Of a DNA stretch of 64,000 bases, positions 16,731-27,445 are shown one piece after another; within the stretch, counting starts at the first letter, position 1, and every line of letters begins with the position of its first letter. The stretch is from NCBI RefSeq assembly GCF_022570735.2, contig NZ_JANCNS010000003.1, positions 806,001-870,000 on the forward strand, read 5' to 3'. Position numbers and translations under genes: made by a program. The DNA comes from Christiangramia oceanisediminis. Its GTDB lineage: Bacteria > Bacteroidota > Bacteroidia > Flavobacteriales > Flavobacteriaceae. Under the pieces are notes generated by a model. That model searched no databases and was not told where the DNA came from. It saw only the letters and a program-made list of their open reading frames with translations.

Positions 16731-18272
16731 TTATGGCAGCTGGTAAAGTCGTTCATAATATTCATCTACCGATTTCTCCCAGGTAAATCGCTGGCGTTTT
16801 GCTGCCGCGCATATTTTTTTCCAGGCCTTCCTATCATGAAAGAAAAGGTCTACGGTTTCTGAAAATACCTTAATAAAATCTGCTTCTTTTTCTTCTATGG
16901 TTTCGCCGGAAAAGCTGAAGCCAGTCTTGCCGTGGCTCACCGTATCTTTTAATCCACCTGTATGATGAACCAGGCAGGGCTGACCATTTCGCATTGCCAG
17001 CATCTGGCTAATTCCGCAAGGTTCGAACAAACTGGGCATCAGGTAAAGATTGGATTCCTGGTAAAGCATATCTATGATACTTTCAGACTGGGCATTGATG
17101 AATATGAAATTCTTGAGCCGGTAACTCGCTTCCCTGAAAATGCTTTCATATTCCGGCGCTCCGGTCCCCAGCAAAATATAAACTCCATTGACTTCGGTCA
17201 ATTTGGCGATCAATTTATCCAGTAGTTCGGGATTGTTCCGGAAGAAATAGAATTTCTGCTCCGTGAGTCGCGCAACACTGGTACAAATGAAATCTGGTTT
17301 TTTCTCCTGGAAACGGGTGATCTTTTCCCCGGTGTGGGCGAGATAATGTGCTTTATAATCCTTTTTTTCTTCCTGTAACCACCGGAACAACCTCCTGACG
17401 CACTGCCTGAGGAGTATTCCCTTTTCAACCGTATTGATATTGGCATAATTGGCACCGTTCAAAATTCCGAAGAGCCTGTTTTCACTTTCGGCTTTGGTCA
17501 GGTCGGCTTCCAGGCCTTCCCCTCCTATAAAATGTGGCGGGTCGCTTTGTTTCTGAATGTCTTCCTTGTAGGATGGAGATACGGTGTGAACTGCATCTGC
17601 AAGCCTTATTCCAACGGCCATAAGGTTGATACAGTCCGGATATCGATGGTCGTATAATTTTTCCCGGTCATATTCTATATCCGGAAAAAAAGCGCTTACC
17701 GAAGAATAATTGTGTTCAAATGGTCTAATTCCCTGGATCGCGAGGTTATGTATCGAATAAACGAATCTCAGGCTTTTAAGGTTTTCGAATTCACGATTAA
17801 ATTCCCTGTGGAAAAGCATCATGCTCGTATGCCAGTCATGAAGATGAACAATTTGAATGTTATCAAACACACCATCACGTAATCCAGCAGCTACAGCTGT
17901 ACAGAATAGCGAAAATGTAGTGGCATCGGTATAAAAGGGCTGATCGGGATCGTTGAAATAAATATGAGCGATATCACCCGATTTGATCTCGGGATGATGG
18001 ATCACAAAATGCCTGATTCCTTTTACCTGTTTTTTCCCCGGCACCTCGTAGACCTCGGCCTGATGATAATTTCCCCTGAAATTAAAACCTACCTCTGCCA
18101 GCTTTTCACCATCCCGATGAATTCTCGAATAGGAAGGCGTCACCACTGAGACCGTATCACCTCTAAAGCCGATCTGCCTAGGCACATCTCTTACCACATC
18201 ACCCATTCCTCCAGCCTTGCACCGGGGGATTGCATCATTTTCAGCCGCTACGAACAGGAAATTAGTTTTCAA
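16731..18272 (-). CDS. glgA: Glycogen/starch synthase (GT5)
   Basis: A 513-residue GT-B enzyme that elongates alpha-1,4-glucan from a nucleotide-glucose. The N-terminal donor-binding motif KAGGMGDVVRDVP (Lys 19) corresponds to the family's KxGGL. VHLHDWHTS and YSIHNLAIQG are typical of GT5. The C-terminal SLFEPCGISQMLAMRNGQP followed by HHTGGLKDTV is the acceptor/phosphate-binding region. No ATG is available: the frame begins at TTG 18272 (KTNFLFVAAEN), which gives a normal GT5 N-terminus. No other glycogen gene (glgB, glgC, glgP) is nearby. Confidence 0.9.
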   Translation of the reverse strand: MKTNFLFVAAENDAIPRCKAGGMGDVVRDVPRQIGFRGDTVSVVTPSYSRIHRDGEKLAEVGFNFRGNYHQAEVYEVPGKKQVKGIRHFVIHHPEIKSGDIAHIYFNDPDQPFYTDATTFSLFCTAVAAGLRDGVFDNIQIVHLHDWHTSMMLFHREFNREFENLKSLRFVYSIHNLAIQGIRPFEHNYSSVSAFFPDIEYDREKLYDHRYPDCINLMAVGIRLADAVHTVSPSYKEDIQKQSDPPHFIGGEGLEADLTKAESENRLFGILNGANYANINTVEKGILLRQCVRRLFRWLQEEKKDYKAHYLAHTGEKITRFQEKKPDFICTSVARLTEQKFYFFRNNPELLDKLIAKLTEVNGVYILLGTGAPEYESIFREASYRLKNFIFINAQSESIIDMLYQESNLYLMPSLFEPCGISQMLAMRNGQPCLVHHTGGLKDTVSHGKTGFSFSGETIEEKEADFIKVFSETVDLFFHDRKAWKKICAAAKRQRFTWEKSVDEYYERLYQLP

Positions 18273-18379
18273 ATTAGTTGGTTGGTTTCTGACTGAAGTT
18301 AAGAATTAAGGGAGCTTTCAGCCATTTATTTTCATTAAATGATTGTTAATATACCATTTAATTAAAATATTCGGAACTA

Positions 18380-18407
18380 AAAAAGCCCCTTCGAGTGAAG
18401 AGGCTTT
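18380..18407 (-). terminator. Intrinsic terminator of eno
   Basis: An 11-bp stem (18382-18392 with 18397-18407) with loop GAGT. The one mismatch on the plus strand becomes a U-G pair in minus-strand RNA. The A run at 18379-18384 supplies the U tract after the stem. Confidence 0.82.
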
Positions 18408-18434
18408 CCATGAATATTATCTAAAACAGAATCT

Positions 18435-19733
<1,299 letters not shown>

Positions 19734-19865
19734 TTAATTAGTTAATTGAACAGCTGCAAGATACAAATCCAAGTATTAAAAAGCCAGTGTACAAGCGAGA
19801 TTTAAGGCATTTATAACGATTCATGCACTTCAAACGTTTTCGGAAAAATGAAATAGAAGAAAACC

Positions 19866-20522
19866 CTAATTTTTGAAAATATCGAAATAAGCGCGGAATG
19901 TTATTCCCAGTCCATCACTGCTAGCTTCCGAATAATTATCGTTCGTTTCTGAAAATTGAAGATCCTCAAAGGCTTTTTCTGAATTTAAGGTGTTATAAGT
20001 CAATAGGAGGCTAAAATTTATATGCTCGAGGCTGAAAAAATCCCCTTCAACTCCAGCTGAAAAAGTCCAGAACTGATGCCTGGAAGATTCGCTTATATCT
20101 TCACGTAATTCATATCTATTTCCATTTCTCTGAAAGAATCGCTCGTAAACTCTCATAGTTCCGAAGTTATATTCCGGAAGAATGACCAGGGCGGCCTCCT
20201 TATTGCCAAATATCAGTTTTGGCGCAATGGAAAAATTAAAGGAATGAAACCTGCCGTCGTACCTCGCTACGCCCTGGGGAGGTGAACTTTCAAAATCTAA
20301 TTTTTCAAATTCATTAGGCGTACCGGCATAGTAATTAATTCCAATTTCCGGAGCCAGGAATTTAAATCGAAACACCTCGGCTCCTGCTTCAAAAGCCCCG
20401 TATAAATTAGATTCGTATGCTTTATTATAGAACATCTTCCCTCCGGCGTACAGCCTGGGTTGGAATTGAGCATGGCTGAAAAATGAGCAAAAAAGCAGGG
20501 CCATGAAGATTGCTAAACGCAC
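19866..20522 (-). CDS. Secreted outer-membrane beta-barrel protein
   Basis: About 218 residues with a signal peptide (RLAIFMALLFCSFFSHAQF), followed by alternating hydrophobic/aromatic beta strands. These include RLYAGGKMFYN, FSFNFSIAPKLIFG, HQFWTFSAGVEGDFF and FRAYFDIF, the last near the end. This looks like a small outer-membrane barrel of unknown function. The start is either TTG 20525 or, as I chose, GTG 20522. Either begins directly after the stop of the upstream barrel gene, so translation is probably coupled. ATG 20504 would leave a very short signal. Confidence 0.65.
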   Translation of the reverse strand: MRLAIFMALLFCSFFSHAQFQPRLYAGGKMFYNKAYESNLYGAFEAGAEVFRFKFLAPEIGINYYAGTPNEFEKLDFESSPPQGVARYDGRFHSFNFSIAPKLIFGNKEAALVILPEYNFGTMRVYERFFQRNGNRYELREDISESSRHQFWTFSAGVEGDFFSLEHINFSLLLTYNTLNSEKAFEDLQFSETNDNYSEASSDGLGITFRAYFDIFKN

Positions 20523-20525
20523 CAA

Positions 20526-21050
20526 TTATTCTTTTCCTAATTTAAATCCAAGCTGTATGTCGATAAGTGGAGCGAAATATTTATCTCCTTGATCGTTGAA
20601 CCCCAAGCCGGCACCAAGATTTAGATTTAATTTAAAATTGCTGTTATAAACTCGCTGTAGCCCCCATGTTGGCCCTACAAAACCAGTAAGGTCATTTTCC
20701 ATATCCCCAATTATGGCCTCACCACTTCCTAGAACAGCCGCCAGGGCGATATAATTACCGCTGTTCTCAGATACCTTTTTACCTTTCTCTATCCTTTTGT
20801 CAAAATTGTAATAATAGCGGTATTGTGCTGCGAATTGGGGAAAAACCCCGTATTCCGGTTCTTCTAAATATTCAGCGTCATGATAACCGAAGCCGAATCC
20901 TAGCATTAGATCCAAGGAAGTAAGATCAGACAATGCGACTTCATACTCGGCAGATGGAATTAAAAAGTTTAAAGAAAATTGGTTTTGTGTAGACTGGGCA
21001 TTAGCTGTTAAACCTGCGAAAAGCAGGAAACCTAGGATAATCTTTTTCAT
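20526..21050 (-). CDS. Small outer-membrane beta-barrel protein
   Basis: From ATG 21050 the product has 174 residues. It opens with a clean signal peptide (KKIILGFLLFAGLTANAQS) and continues as amphipathic strands, for example LDLMLGFGFGYHDAEY, FPQFAAQYRYYYNFD, YIALAAVLGSG and LNLNLGAGLGF, ending in IDIQLGFKLGKE. An upstream extension to 21110 precedes the signal peptide and is rejected. It forms a two-gene unit with the second barrel gene, whose frame begins at the next base after its stop. Function unknown. Confidence 0.75.
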   Translation of the reverse strand: MKKIILGFLLFAGLTANAQSTQNQFSLNFLIPSAEYEVALSDLTSLDLMLGFGFGYHDAEYLEEPEYGVFPQFAAQYRYYYNFDKRIEKGKKVSENSGNYIALAAVLGSGEAIIGDMENDLTGFVGPTWGLQRVYNSNFKLNLNLGAGLGFNDQGDKYFAPLIDIQLGFKLGKE

Positions 21051-21140
21051 GTTAGAATTGGGTAGTTTCAAATTGAATCCGAAACTATACAATTCCAACA
21101 GGGCCGGCAAATTTATTTTATTACTAACCGTTAACCAATA

Positions 21141-21168
21141 AAAAAGGCCGGGATTACCCGACCTTTTT
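21141..21168 (-). terminator. Intrinsic terminator of carA
   Basis: A 12-bp stem (AAAAAGGCCGGG, 21141-21152, with CCCGACCTTTTT, 21157-21168) and loop ATTA. The single mismatch becomes a U-G wobble in minus-strand RNA, and the stem ends in a U run. It lies 18 bases past the carA stop. Confidence 0.88.
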
Positions 21169-21186
21169 TACTTTTATATCACATGT

Positions 21187-22299
21187 TTATGCCTTTACCG
21201 ATTTGATCCTGTCGATGAATTCATCGAATAAATAGCTCGCATCGTGAGGGCCTGGACTTGCTTCAGGGTGATACTGTACAGAGAACACGTTCTTGCTCTT
21301 CATGGCAAGCCCCCCAACAGTGTTATCGTTCAAACAAATGTGAGTCACTTCTACATCTGCATGTGCCTCGGTTTCATCTTTATCTACCGAGAATCCGTGG
21401 TTCTGGGAAGTGATCTCCCCTTTCCCGGTGATAAGATTTTTAACCGGATGGTTTATTCCCCTGTGACCATGGTGCATTTTATAGGTTTTGATGCCATTTG
21501 CGATCGCGATGATTTGATGGCCAAGACAGATCCCAAACAACGGATGATCGTTCTCAATGATGGTCTTAGTAACATTGATAGCGCTTTCCAATGGTTGTGG
21601 ATCACCAGGACCGTTAGACAGGAAGTATCCATCAGGATTCCATTCTTTCATTTCATCGTAGGTAGCATCATAAGGAAACACTTTGATATAAGCATCTCTT
21701 TCAGCTAGATTACGAAGAATGTTGGTCTTGATCCCCACATCTAAAGCCGCAATCTTATAGGTCGCGTTCTCATTTCCGAAGTAATAAGGCTCTTTAACCG
21801 AAACTTTTGAAGCCAGCTCCAGTCCGTTCATGTCTGGCACTTCGGCAAGTTTTGCTTTTAAACCTTCAATGTTATCCACATCGGTAGAAATGATGGCATT
21901 CATGGCCCCATTCTCACGGATATAAGTAACAAGTGCGCGGGTATCTACATCAGATATCGCAAAAATGTTGTTTTCTTCAAGGAATTGCTCCAGGCTTTTA
22001 TCTGAAGCCGGTCTTGATTCGGTATAACTGAAATTCTTACAGATTAATCCAGCGATCTTGGCGCCATCAGATTCATTTTCCTCTTCATTGGTTCCATAGT
22101 TTCCAATATGTGCATTGGTAGTTACCATCAACTGGCCAAAGTAAGATGGATCTGTAAAGATCTCCTGGTAACCCGTCATCCCGGTATTGAAGCAAACTTC
22201 GCCTGCTGCGCTTCCTTCTTTGTTTCCAACGGCCTTTCCGTAAAAAATGGTACCGTCTTCCAGTAAAATCAATGCTTTTCTTTTAGCCTGATATTTCAT
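21187..22299 (-). CDS. carA: Carbamoyl-phosphate synthase small (glutaminase) subunit
   Basis: A 370-residue protein. The N-terminal small-subunit domain begins ALILLEDGTIFYGKAVG and includes CFNTGMTGYQEIFTDPSY. The C-terminal class I amidotransferase domain has the nucleophile Cys in LFGICLGHQI and the His/Glu pair in VQYHPEASPGPHD. It releases ammonia from glutamine for the CarB subunit, feeding pyrimidine and arginine synthesis. carB is not in the window. It follows rplQ but is separated from it by a terminator. Confidence 0.97.
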   Translation of the reverse strand: MKYQAKRKALILLEDGTIFYGKAVGNKEGSAAGEVCFNTGMTGYQEIFTDPSYFGQLMVTTNAHIGNYGTNEEENESDGAKIAGLICKNFSYTESRPASDKSLEQFLEENNIFAISDVDTRALVTYIRENGAMNAIISTDVDNIEGLKAKLAEVPDMNGLELASKVSVKEPYYFGNENATYKIAALDVGIKTNILRNLAERDAYIKVFPYDATYDEMKEWNPDGYFLSNGPGDPQPLESAINVTKTIIENDHPLFGICLGHQIIAIANGIKTYKMHHGHRGINHPVKNLITGKGEITSQNHGFSVDKDETEAHADVEVTHICLNDNTVGGLAMKSKNVFSVQYHPEASPGPHDASYLFDEFIDRIKSVKA

Positions 22300-22348
22300 A
22301 GTTGTGTGGTTTGTGGTGCTGTAAAATTAATTATGAAAGGGGTATAAA

Positions 22349-22379
22349 AAAAGGATAAACTATTAAAGCTTATCCTTTT
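22349..22379 (-). terminator. Terminator at the end of the ribosomal protein cluster
   Basis: A perfect 10-bp stem (AAAAGGATAA, 22349-22358, with TTATCCTTTT, 22370-22379) with an 11-base loop, and an A run to the left that gives the U tract in minus-strand RNA. It separates rplQ from carA. Confidence 0.85.
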
Positions 22380-22407
22380 AAAATTTAGATCTTGAAAAGA
22401 ATCATTA

Positions 22408-22947
22408 TTATTCTTCTTTTTTATCATCTTTTTTTTCTGCCTTTGGCTCTTCAGCTTTTGGCTCTTCTTTTTTGGTTTCCTTTGCAGAAGCCTCTTTTGG
22501 CTGCGCAGTAGAAGCAGTGTCATCAGACTTCTTCTTACCGGCACGACGAGTAGACTTTTTCTTCTTAGGCTTATCTACACCATAAGTTTCATTGTAATCT
22601 ACCAATTCGATCATCGCCATTTCAGCAGCATCTCCAAGACGGCTACCTAACTTGATCACTCGGGTGTAACCTCCTGGACGATCTCCAACTTTAGGAGCTA
22701 CATCTCTGAAAAGTTCACTAACAGCTTCCTTGCTTCTAAGTTTGCTGAATACGATCCTTCTATTGTGAGTCGTATCTTCTTTAGACTTGGTTACAAGTGG
22801 CTCAACAAAAACTTTAAGGGCTTTCGCCTTTGCAACAGTTGTGTTGATTCTCTTGTGCTCGATAAGAGAACAAGCCATGTTCGCCAACATCGCCCTGCGA
22901 TGCGCTGTTTTTCTACCTAAGTGGTTTCCTTTTTTTCCGTGTCTCAT
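22408..22947 (-). CDS. rplQ: 50S ribosomal protein L17
   Basis: The first 125 residues are a normal L17 ([20 protein letters not shown] at the start), which lines the peptide exit tunnel. The protein reaches 179 residues, about 50 more than E. coli L17. The extra C-terminal tail is almost entirely Lys, Glu, Ala and Pro ([20 protein letters not shown]), a common feature in Bacteroidota. It is the last gene of the ribosomal cluster, followed by a terminator. Confidence 0.97.
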   Translation of the reverse strand: MRHGKKGNHLGRKTAHRRAMLANMACSLIEHKRINTTVAKAKALKVFVEPLVTKSKEDTTHNRRIVFSKLRSKEAVSELFRDVAPKVGDRPGGYTRVIKLGSRLGDAAEMAMIELVDYNETYGVDKPKKKKSTRRAGKKKSDDTASTAQPKEASAKETKKEEPKAEEPKAEKKDDKKEE

Positions 22948-23046
22948 GACATTTTATTTTCATCATCTTGCTGCAACCCGCTCTGGGGAGCAAAATATGA
23001 TGGGATTTATATTAAAATTTCAGGCGTGAACCAGGTTCACTAATGC

Positions 23047-24039
23047 CTAGTCTTTATCTAATTTATATTTTGAAAGATCCATTCCAAAGTTAAGGCCCTT
23101 GTTGCTTACCAGCTCTTCAAGCTCAGTTAGCGACTTCTTACCGAAGTTTCTGAATTTCATCAGGTCGTTCTTATTGTAAGAAACAAGGTCTCCAAGAGTA
23201 TCAACTTCAGCAGCCTTCAAACAGTTAAGAGCTCTAACTGAAAGATCAAGATCTACCAGTTTGGTCTTAAGCAACTGTCTCATGTGAAGAGATTCTTCAT
23301 CATAAGTTTCGGTTTGAGCGATCTCATCAGCCTCAAGAGTGATTCTCTCATCAGAGAATAACATGAAGTGGTGGATAAGAGTCTTTGCTGCTTCGGTCAA
23401 TGCATCTTTAGGATGGATAGAACCGTCACTGATAATTTCAAATACCAGTTTCTCATAATCAGTCTTCTGCTCTACTCGGTAGTTTTCGATACTGTATTTT
23501 ACATTCTTTATAGGAGTGTAAATAGAGTCGGTGAAAATAGTACCTAGAGGAGCATTGGCTTTCTTGTTTTCTTCCGCCGGAACATAGCCTCTACCCTTTT
23601 CGATAGTGATCTCCATATTCAGGCTCACTTTCTTATCCATGTGGCAAATAACCTGGTCTGGATTAAGAATCTGGAAACCTGAGATGAACTTCTGGAAGTG
23701 ACCGGCAGTAAGTTGCTCTTCTCCGGAAACAGAAACGGTAACCGATTCGTTATCGATCTCATCGATCTGTCTCTTGAACCTGATCTGTTTCAGGTTAAGG
23801 ATGATCTCAGTTACGTCTTCCACTACTCCCGCGATGGTCGAGAATTCGTGATCTACACCTTCGATACGTACCGAAGTGATCGCGAAACCTTCCAAAGAAG
23901 ATAAAAGCACTCGTCTTAAAGCGTTACCAACGGTTAATCCATATCCTGGTTCCAAAGGGCGAAATTCAAATTTCCCTTCGAAATCGGTTGAATCAATCAT
24001 TATAACTTTATCGGGCTTCTGAAAATTTAGTATTGCCAT
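23047..24039 (-). CDS. rpoA: RNA polymerase subunit alpha
   Basis: The 330-residue length matches the family. The N-terminal assembly domain includes [20 protein letters not shown], the dimer and beta/beta-prime contact region. The C-terminal domain ([22 protein letters not shown] ... [14 protein letters not shown]) carries the helix-hairpin-helix that binds UP elements and activators. It sits between rpsD and rplQ, as in most bacterial alpha operons. Confidence 0.98.
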   Translation of the reverse strand: MAILNFQKPDKVIMIDSTDFEGKFEFRPLEPGYGLTVGNALRRVLLSSLEGFAITSVRIEGVDHEFSTIAGVVEDVTEIILNLKQIRFKRQIDEIDNESVTVSVSGEEQLTAGHFQKFISGFQILNPDQVICHMDKKVSLNMEITIEKGRGYVPAEENKKANAPLGTIFTDSIYTPIKNVKYSIENYRVEQKTDYEKLVFEIISDGSIHPKDALTEAAKTLIHHFMLFSDERITLEADEIAQTETYDEESLHMRQLLKTKLVDLDLSVRALNCLKAAEVDTLGDLVSYNKNDLMKFRNFGKKSLTELEELVSNKGLNFGMDLSKYKLDKD

Positions 24040-24061
24040 ATTTCGACTTCTGTGTGAATTA

Positions 24062-24667
24062 TTATTTCGAATATAATTCGACTATAAATTGCTCGTTAAT
24101 GTTTTCAGGAATTTGAACTCTTCCAGGAACAGATACGAAAGTTCCTTCTTTCTTTTCTGAATTCCAAGAGATCCACTCGTATACATTGCTATTGTTAGAC
24201 AATGACTCCTGAATTACACCAAGTGATTTAGATTTTTCTCTTACACCTACAACATCTCCGGCCTTTAGGTGGTAAGAAGGAATATTAACAAGTTCCCCGT
24301 TTACAGTGATGTGACGGTGACCTACCAATTGACGGGCAGCTCTTCTTGATGGAGCGATTCCCATACGGTAAACCACGTTATCTAAACGAGATTCGCAAAG
24401 TTGAAGAAGTACCTCACCGGTAATTCCCTGTGCACGCGTTGCTTTTTCGAACATGTTACGGAACTGACGCTCAAGGATACCATAGGTATACTTGGCTTTT
24501 TGCTTTTCCATCAACTGGATAGCATATTCCGATTTTTTTCCACGACGACGGTTGTTCCCGTGCTGTCCTGGAGGATAGTTTCTTTTTTCGAAAGATTTGT
24601 CGTCTCCAAAGATAGGCTCACCGAACTTACGTGCTATCTTAGTTTTTGGACCAGTATATCTTGCCAT
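24062..24667 (-). CDS. rpsD: 30S ribosomal protein S4
   Basis: A 201-residue primary 16S rRNA-binding protein, starting [20 protein letters not shown]. An S4 RNA-binding domain in the middle reads [20 protein letters not shown] and [14 protein letters not shown]. The N-terminal region has no zinc-binding Cys cluster. In E. coli, S4 represses the alpha operon; whether that holds here is unknown. It lies between rpsK and rpoA. Confidence 0.98.
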   Translation of the reverse strand: MARYTGPKTKIARKFGEPIFGDDKSFEKRNYPPGQHGNNRRRGKKSEYAIQLMEKQKAKYTYGILERQFRNMFEKATRAQGITGEVLLQLCESRLDNVVYRMGIAPSRRAARQLVGHRHITVNGELVNIPSYHLKAGDVVGVREKSKSLGVIQESLSNNSNVYEWISWNSEKKEGTFVSVPGRVQIPENINEQFIVELYSK

Positions 24668-24750
24668 TAGTATTATTGATTTTGGAAAGGGATTATGAAT
24701 TAAGGCATAAGTCCTTCGATAATCTAATTCCTCTCCTAATTAAAATTTAA

Positions 24751-25155
24751 TTAAACTCTACGTCTCTTAGGTGGACGACAACCGTTGTGTGGAAGTGGAG
24801 TGATATCGATGATCTCGGTTACTTCTATCCCACTGTTGTGGATAGTTCTAATCGCAGATTCTCTTCCGTTTCCAGGACCTTTTACATAAACCTTAACTTT
24901 ACGCAGACCAGCTTCGTGTGCGATCTTAGACGCATCTTCAGCAGCTAGCTGTGCAGCATAAGGAGTATTCTTCTTAGATCCTCTAAAACCCATCTTACCC
25001 GCAGACGACCATGAAACAACATCACCTTTCTTATTGGTAAGAGAGATAATAATGTTGTTAAAAGAAGCAGTTACGTGAGCTTCACCATTAGCTTCAACGC
25101 TTACTTTACGTTTCTTCTGAGTCTTTCCGGCCTTTTGATTTGTCTTCTTTGCCAT
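24751..25155 (-). CDS. rpsK: 30S ribosomal protein S11
   Basis: A 134-residue platform protein of the small subunit. After a Lys-rich N-terminal extension comes the family core, [20 protein letters not shown] and [16 protein letters not shown]. It ends in the conserved [20 protein letters not shown] tail (here [17 protein letters not shown]). It lies 8 bases downstream of rpsM. Confidence 0.98.
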   Translation of the reverse strand: MAKKTNQKAGKTQKKRKVSVEANGEAHVTASFNNIIISLTNKKGDVVSWSSAGKMGFRGSKKNTPYAAQLAAEDASKIAHEAGLRKVKVYVKGPGNGRESAIRTIHNSGIEVTEIIDITPLPHNGCRPPKRRRV

Positions 25156-25163
25156 ACTACTTA

Positions 25164-25538
25164 CTATTTAGTCGCTTTTTTCTTGTTAGCAACTGTTTTT
25201 CTTCTTCCTTTTCTGGTTCTGGAGTTATTTTTGGTTCTTTGACCTCTCAAAGGAAGTCCCGCTCTGTGACGGATCCCTCTGTAACATCCAATATCCATTA
25301 GACGCTTAATGCTGATCTGAACCTCAGTACGTAATTCTCCTTCGATTGTATATTCTCCAACAGCTTCACGAATCTTACCGATCTCATCATCATTCCATTC
25401 AGAGACTTTCTTATTCTCGTCAACTTTAGCTTTAGCAAGTATCTCCTGAGCCCTGCTTTTGCCAATTCCGAAGATATAGGTTAGCGCTATAACTCCTCGC
25501 TTTTGTTTTGGTATATCAACCCCTGCAATTCTTGCCAT
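25164..25538 (-). CDS. rpsM: 30S ribosomal protein S13
   Basis: A 124-residue head protein that contacts the P-site tRNA and bridges to L5. Typical segments are [20 protein letters not shown] at the start, a helix-turn-helix region ([20 protein letters not shown]), and the basic tail [20 protein letters not shown]. It directly follows rpmJ. Confidence 0.98.
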   Translation of the reverse strand: MARIAGVDIPKQKRGVIALTYIFGIGKSRAQEILAKAKVDENKKVSEWNDDEIGKIREAVGEYTIEGELRTEVQISIKRLMDIGCYRGIRHRAGLPLRGQRTKNNSRTRKGRRKTVANKKKATK

Positions 25539-25540
25539 AA

Positions 25541-25657
25541 TTAGCCTTGTCTTTGTTTAAATCTAGGATTCTTTTTGTTAATTACGTAAAGGCGCCCTTT
25601 CCTGCGTACAATTTTGCAGTCGGCACTTCTCTTTTTTATTGATGCTCTTACTTTCAT
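25541..25657 (-). CDS. rpmJ: 50S ribosomal protein L36
   Basis: A 38-codon gene read from ATG 25657, giving [20 protein letters not shown] followed by [18 protein letters not shown]. It has the normal L36 length and position between infA and rpsM. Only one Cys is present, so this is the zinc-free (C-minus) form rather than the CCCH zinc-ribbon form. Confidence 0.95.
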   Translation of the reverse strand: MKVRASIKKRSADCKIVRRKGRLYVINKKNPRFKQRQG

Positions 25658-25733
25658 CTTATCTGTTTTTAATTCACCGGCAGGCAACTAACCATTCCGT
25701 GAAATTCTAAGCAATCATAAATTTTTCAGAGTG

Positions 25734-25741
25734 CAAAAGTA
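25734..25741 (-). promoter_or_regulatory. Possible internal promoter (-7 box) before rpmJ-rpsM
   Basis: The 116-base gap after infA contains TACTTTTG on the minus strand, which fits TAnnTTTG, about 77 bases before the rpmJ start. A matching -33 TTG was not found at 17-20 bases. It may drive the alpha-operon part on its own; this is weak evidence. Confidence 0.3.
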
Positions 25742-25773
25742 TAAAAAATTTATAAAAGCCTGAAAATTACTTT

Positions 25774-25989
25774 TTAGTATCTGTAAGTTATTCGAGCCTT
25801 CGTTAAATCGTAAGGACTCATTTCCAGTTTTACCTTATCACCAGGAAGCAATTTAATATAGTGCATACGCATCTTCCCGGAGATATGGGCGGTCACTACG
25901 TGACCATTCTCCAATTCTACGCGGAACATCGCATTTGACAATGCTTCAATGATCGTTCCGTCCTGTTCAATTGGTGGTTGTTTTGCCAT
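25774..25989 (-). CDS. infA: Translation initiation factor IF-1
   Basis: A 71-residue single OB-fold protein that binds the ribosomal A site during initiation. It starts [20 protein letters not shown] and contains the conserved [20 protein letters not shown] and [20 protein letters not shown], ending ITYRY. It lies between secY and rpmJ, the usual place in genomes whose spc operon lacks adk and map. Confidence 0.98.
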   Translation of the reverse strand: MAKQPPIEQDGTIIEALSNAMFRVELENGHVVTAHISGKMRMHYIKLLPGDKVKLEMSPYDLTKARITYRY

Positions 25990-25992
25990 ACT

Positions 25993-26088
25993 TAGTCTTT
26001 AGTTTATAGTTGTTAGTTCGTAGTTTTTAGATGCTAATTTTTAGCAAGGTACAATATTGTAGTTCTATTGACTAAAAACCAACGACTA
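25993..26088. repeat. Heptad repeat with inverted partner between secY and infA
   Basis: On the plus strand TAG recurs exactly every 7 bases at 25993, 26000, 26007, 26014, 26021 and 26028, then TAA at 26035 and TAG at 26042. The core of the first five units is TAGTnnn. After about 20 bases the complementary CTA appears at 26065, 26072 and 26086, also on a 7-base grid (CCA fills 26079). GTTTTTAG (26023-26030) and CTAAAAAC (26072-26079) can form a perfect 8-bp stem. The role is unknown. Confidence 0.7.
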
Positions 26089-26096
26089 CTCGCTGT

Positions 26097-27434
26097 TTAA
26101 GCTACTGCTTTTCTGTTTTTACCTGTTTTCATTAATCCGTCATAGTGTCTATTCAGCAGGTAAGAATTCACCTGTTGCATAGTGTCTATTGCAACTCCAA
26201 CCATAATCAAAAGCGAGGTACCTCCAAAGAATAACGCCCAGTTCTGCTGAACACCCAGCAGTTGAACCACTATCGCAGGGAACACTGCAATAAGCGCCAG
26301 GAAAACAGATCCCGGAAGCGTGATTTGAGACATAATACGATCCAGATATTCTGATGTCTCAGTTCCCGGACGAATACCAGGAATAAATCCACCACTTCTC
26401 TTAAGATCGTCAGCCATTTTATTTGTTGGAACCGTGATCGCAGTATAGAAATAGGTAAACACAATGATTAACAATGCGAATACCAGATTATACCAGAATC
26501 CGAATATGTTCTGAAATGCAGCCGTCACACCCTGGGCAGCATCTGAATCTGAAAGCCCGGCTAAGGCTACAGGAATGAACATAATCGCCTGGGCAAATAT
26601 GATAGGCATTACACCTGATGCATTTAGCTTTAACGGTATATACTGTCTTGAACCAAATACATTCTTCTCATATCCACCAGAAGCAGATCTTCTGGCATAC
26701 TGAACTGGAATTTGACGTACCGCCATTACCAGCATAACTGATGCCATAATAATTGCGAACCAGATAACTAATTCGATAAGGATCATTACCATACCCCCGT
26801 TAGACTCAAATACCCTGGAAGCGAATTCCTGGATAAAGGCCTGTGGAAGGGTTGCAATGATACCAACCATAATCAACAATGAAATACCATTCCCAATACC
26901 CTTATCGGTAATCTTTTCACCCAACCACATTGCAAATATGGTTCCGGTGGTAAGGATAATCACCGATGAAACGATAAATGTAATGTTGTCGCCTAACATG
27001 AACGCCTCTGAAGGAAGGGTTCTGAACAGGTTATAAATATAACCTGGCCCCTGTACCAACGTAATGGCGATTGTCAACCAACGCGTGATCTGGTTAATTT
27101 TCTTTCTCCCGCTTTCTCCTTCCTTCTGTAGTTTCTGAAGATAAGGAATAGCGATTCCCATCAACTGGACCACAATCGAAGCAGAGATATAAGGCATAAT
27201 CCCAAGTGCAAATACCGAAGCATTCGAGAATGCTCCACCGGTAAAGGCATTAAGAAGTCCTAATAATCCGCTTTCGGTCTGGCTAGACAAATTAGAAAGC
27301 TGGGCAGCATCGATTCCGGGAAGCACTACCTGCGCCCCGAATCGATATACCAAAAGCAAACCGAGGGTTACTAAAATACGGTTTTTTAGCTCCTCGATTT
27401 TCCAAATATTCTTGATCGTATTGATGAATTTCAT
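26097..27434 (-). CDS. secY: Preprotein translocase subunit SecY
   Basis: A 445-residue channel subunit with ten TM helices. The N-terminus is IWKIEELKNRILVTLGLLLV. The plug and second-helix region reads NAFTGGAFSNASVFALGIMP. The cytosolic loops carry basic residues for SecA and ribosome binding (RRSASGGYEKNVFGSRQYIP; KMADDLKRSGGFIPGIRPG). It lies 11 bases after rplO and ahead of infA in the spc part of the cluster. Confidence 0.98.
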   Translation of the reverse strand: MKFINTIKNIWKIEELKNRILVTLGLLLVYRFGAQVVLPGIDAAQLSNLSSQTESGLLGLLNAFTGGAFSNASVFALGIMPYISASIVVQLMGIAIPYLQKLQKEGESGRKKINQITRWLTIAITLVQGPGYIYNLFRTLPSEAFMLGDNITFIVSSVIILTTGTIFAMWLGEKITDKGIGNGISLLIMVGIIATLPQAFIQEFASRVFESNGGMVMILIELVIWFAIIMASVMLVMAVRQIPVQYARRSASGGYEKNVFGSRQYIPLKLNASGVMPIIFAQAIMFIPVALAGLSDSDAAQGVTAAFQNIFGFWYNLVFALLIIVFTYFYTAITVPTNKMADDLKRSGGFIPGIRPGTETSEYLDRIMSQITLPGSVFLALIAVFPAIVVQLLGVQQNWALFFGGTSLLIMVGVAIDTMQQVNSYLLNRHYDGLMKTGKNRKAVA

Positions 27435-27445
27435 TTGATTATCTA

